Origin: UBA1672 sp050633505
Lineage (GTDB): Bacteria > Pseudomonadota > Alphaproteobacteria > Micavibrionales > Micavibrionaceae
Direction: 5' to 3'
NCBI GenBank assembly: GCA_050633505.1
Contig: JBOEGQ010000001.1
Span: 62,001-126,000 of the forward strand
DNA: 64,000 bases
Of the stretch, positions 62,693 through 64,000 are shown piece by piece. Made by a program: the position numbers and the translations under genes. Positions within the stretch are counted from its first letter, which is position 1. Every line of letters begins with the position of its first letter. The notes under the pieces are model-generated. The model saw nothing but the letters and a program-made list of their open reading frames with translations. It was not told the origin of the DNA and did not search any database.

Positions 62693-64000
62693 CTAATGAT
62701 TAGAAGCCAATTGATATGGATACTCCGCCTGCATAACATGGGCGTAGCGATAAGACTGCCCCCTTGATAGCGCCGCCAAGCCCGGTACATCGAGTCCGGC
62801 GCGCAAACGATAGATCCAGTAATTAGACAAGACACGCTCAACATAATCACGGGTCTCTGAAACAGGTAATGTCTCGATAAAGAGTAAAGGATCATGCGCC
62901 TTATCACCCAGTCTCTTACGCCATTTCTGCAGATTACCCGGCCCCGCATTATAGGAAACCAGCATAGAAATAACATCACCATCAATCATGTTCATGTCCA
63001 AAAGATATTCAAGATAGTCTTGCCCGATTTTCATATTAACCTCAGGACGGCGAAGCTGTTTCTGATCCAAGCCGCTCTCATACCCGTTTTTCTGCGAGAT
63101 ATACTCTGCTGTTTTCGGCATAAGCTGCATCAGGCCAAGTGCCCCGCTATAGCTTTTGGCTTGTAGATTAAAACGTGATTCCTGACGGATCACGGCATGA
63201 ACCAATGCAGGATCAAGACGATAACCATCTTCCGGCTCCCACGCGGTAACAGGGTAAATTGCACTATCGTAATATTGCCCCTGTCCATCTTTCACCATAT
63301 TACCAAGGCGTAAGGATATCCCCGGCAATCCGACACGTGATGCATAGGCCAAGACCGCCTGACGTAAGGCCTTATTGCCCTTATAATCCAAACGAAGTAA
63401 CTCTTCCTCTGCAAGATCGTATTGCTGCGCGGCGACCAGGCTATATGCGCGTTTTCCCGCATCAGACGAAAGGATAAATGCCTCATGATCCTGCGTATAC
63501 TCAGGCATATTCCAGTTAAAAGAAACAGACTGTCCCAAAGATTTTGCAGCAAGCAAGCCATAGAATGTTCTGCTATGGCGAGCAGCCTTTTGAAGAGACG
63601 CTATTTGCGCGCTTTTTTGTCCGCTGCGTTCATAACAGCGTGCCGCCCAATATGCCCCTGCCGAAGCCAACCATCCGGATGCATACGATGACTTTGCCGT
63701 ATTATCAAAATATTTTGCCGCATTCGTATAGTCCTTCTTCTGCCATAGTGCCAAACCGGCAACCCAACTGGCCTGTGGCACACGCGTAGAAGAACGCATC
63801 GCACTTGGCTGTGCAAGCTGTAATGCCTCAGACAAACGCCCTCGATATAAAAAACCAGATGCAATTTGCGCCTGAATTTGATCATGCTCAACCTCATCAA
63901 TAAACGTACGGACATCACTTTCATTACGGAAGAATGAAAGTGCCTCATCAACCTGCCCTTTGCGAATAAACGTTGAGATCTCACGGGTAAACGACTTATA
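62693..64000 (-). CDS. slt: Soluble lytic murein transglycosylase, partial (5' end outside window)
   Basis: At least 435 codons are open to the window edge, so the N-terminus and signal peptide are missing. The N-terminal visible part consists of helical repeats (superhelical U-domain), with WVAGLALWQKKDYTNAAKYF and GAYWAARCYERSGQK. The catalytic SLT domain has the probable acid glutamate in HAVIRQESRFNLQAKSYSG, then ALGLMQLMPKTA and VSMLVSYNAGPGNLQKW. It cleaves peptidoglycan with formation of anhydro-muropeptides during wall turnover. It lies beside the exported hydrolase cluster but is separated by a terminator, so a joint role is not shown. Confidence 0.92.
   Translation of the reverse strand, partial: YKSFTREISTFIRKGQVDEALSFFRNESDVRTFIDEVEHDQIQAQIASGFLYRGRLSEALQLAQPSAMRSSTRVPQASWVAGLALWQKKDYTNAAKYFDNTAKSSYASGWLASAGAYWAARCYERSGQKSAQIASLQKAARHSRTFYGLLAAKSLGQSVSFNWNMPEYTQDHEAFILSSDAGKRAYSLVAAQQYDLAEEELLRLDYKGNKALRQAVLAYASRVGLPGISLRLGNMVKDGQGQYYDSAIYPVTAWEPEDGYRLDPALVHAVIRQESRFNLQAKSYSGALGLMQLMPKTAEYISQKNGYESGLDQKQLRRPEVNMKIGQDYLEYLLDMNMIDGDVISMLVSYNAGPGNLQKWRKRLGDKAHDPLLFIETLPVSETRDYVERVLSNYWIYRLRAGLDVPGLAALSRGQSYRYAHVMQAEYPYQLASNH

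Overview
The window comes from an alphaproteobacterium of moderately low GC (estimated by eye at about 44-46%). The evidence is the combination of divK directly followed by pleD, an EipB/DUF1849 envelope protein, DUF1489, a short aa3-type cytochrome c oxidase subunit IV, an HdaA-type DnaA regulator next to an AI-2E permease, and the runs plsY-dprA-topA, rnr-rpmG and purM-purN. The order cannot be fixed from the sequence. A type IVb-like pilus locus and several peptidoglycan hydrolases would suit a Micavibrio-like or surface-associated lifestyle, but that is only an inference.

Layout. 0-2.2 kb: small exported or conserved proteins (rhodanese, DUF1489, GH114). 2.3-6.1 kb: the succinate dehydrogenase operon sdhCDAB, with a small membrane protein of the superinfection-immunity type between sdhA and sdhB. 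6.3-10.6 kb: a solitary AbiEii-like nucleotidyltransferase, asd, and a soluble hybrid kinase with two receivers and an Hpt domain. 10.6-21.1 kb: a type IVb-like pilus or secretion cluster on the minus strand (secretin lipoprotein, an ASH-repeat protein with a PilP/GspC-like C-terminus, ATPase, inner-membrane platform, two bitopic assembly proteins, two pilin-like proteins), with a response regulator and a divergent prepilin peptidase at its head. 21.1-30.1 kb: housekeeping genes pyrB, plsY, dprA, topA, rnr and rpmG. 30.1-41.2 kb: a lipoprotein, an ABC exporter, pleD-divK, eipB, a diguanylate cyclase, an acyltransferase-SGNH protein and several unknown proteins. 41.2-50.2 kb: aspS, rnd-sixA, hdaA-perM, a DUF2066 protein, purM-purN and a COX IV gene too short to be found easily. 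50.2-59.6 kb: a large 7TM-DISM hybrid kinase, ndk, a RelA/SpoT-fold protein followed by two unknown genes, alaS and hisN. 59.6-64 kb: a cluster of peptidoglycan-active proteins ending in a partial slt.

The most unusual region is 59.6-62.5 kb. Three reading frames carry the same 18-residue segment GFGGNVSGTFVPVPKKKP. In two of them a similar second proline/lysine-rich stretch follows, and then unrelated lysozyme folds: GH108 in one, lambda-R/GH104-like in the other. The third copy stops shortly after the motif. Differences between the three DNA copies are synonymous, so the peptide appears to be what was conserved. Small lipoprotein or exported proteins lie beside the two hydrolases. This looks like a small modular family of exported cell-wall hydrolases with a shared N-terminal region and possible cognate inhibitors. 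The GH108 gene has a frameshift, and the 5' end of the GH104-like gene looks disrupted.

No rRNA, tRNA, CRISPR array, insertion sequence or clear prophage was seen. Genes are tightly packed and no stretch above 300 bases lacks a gene.
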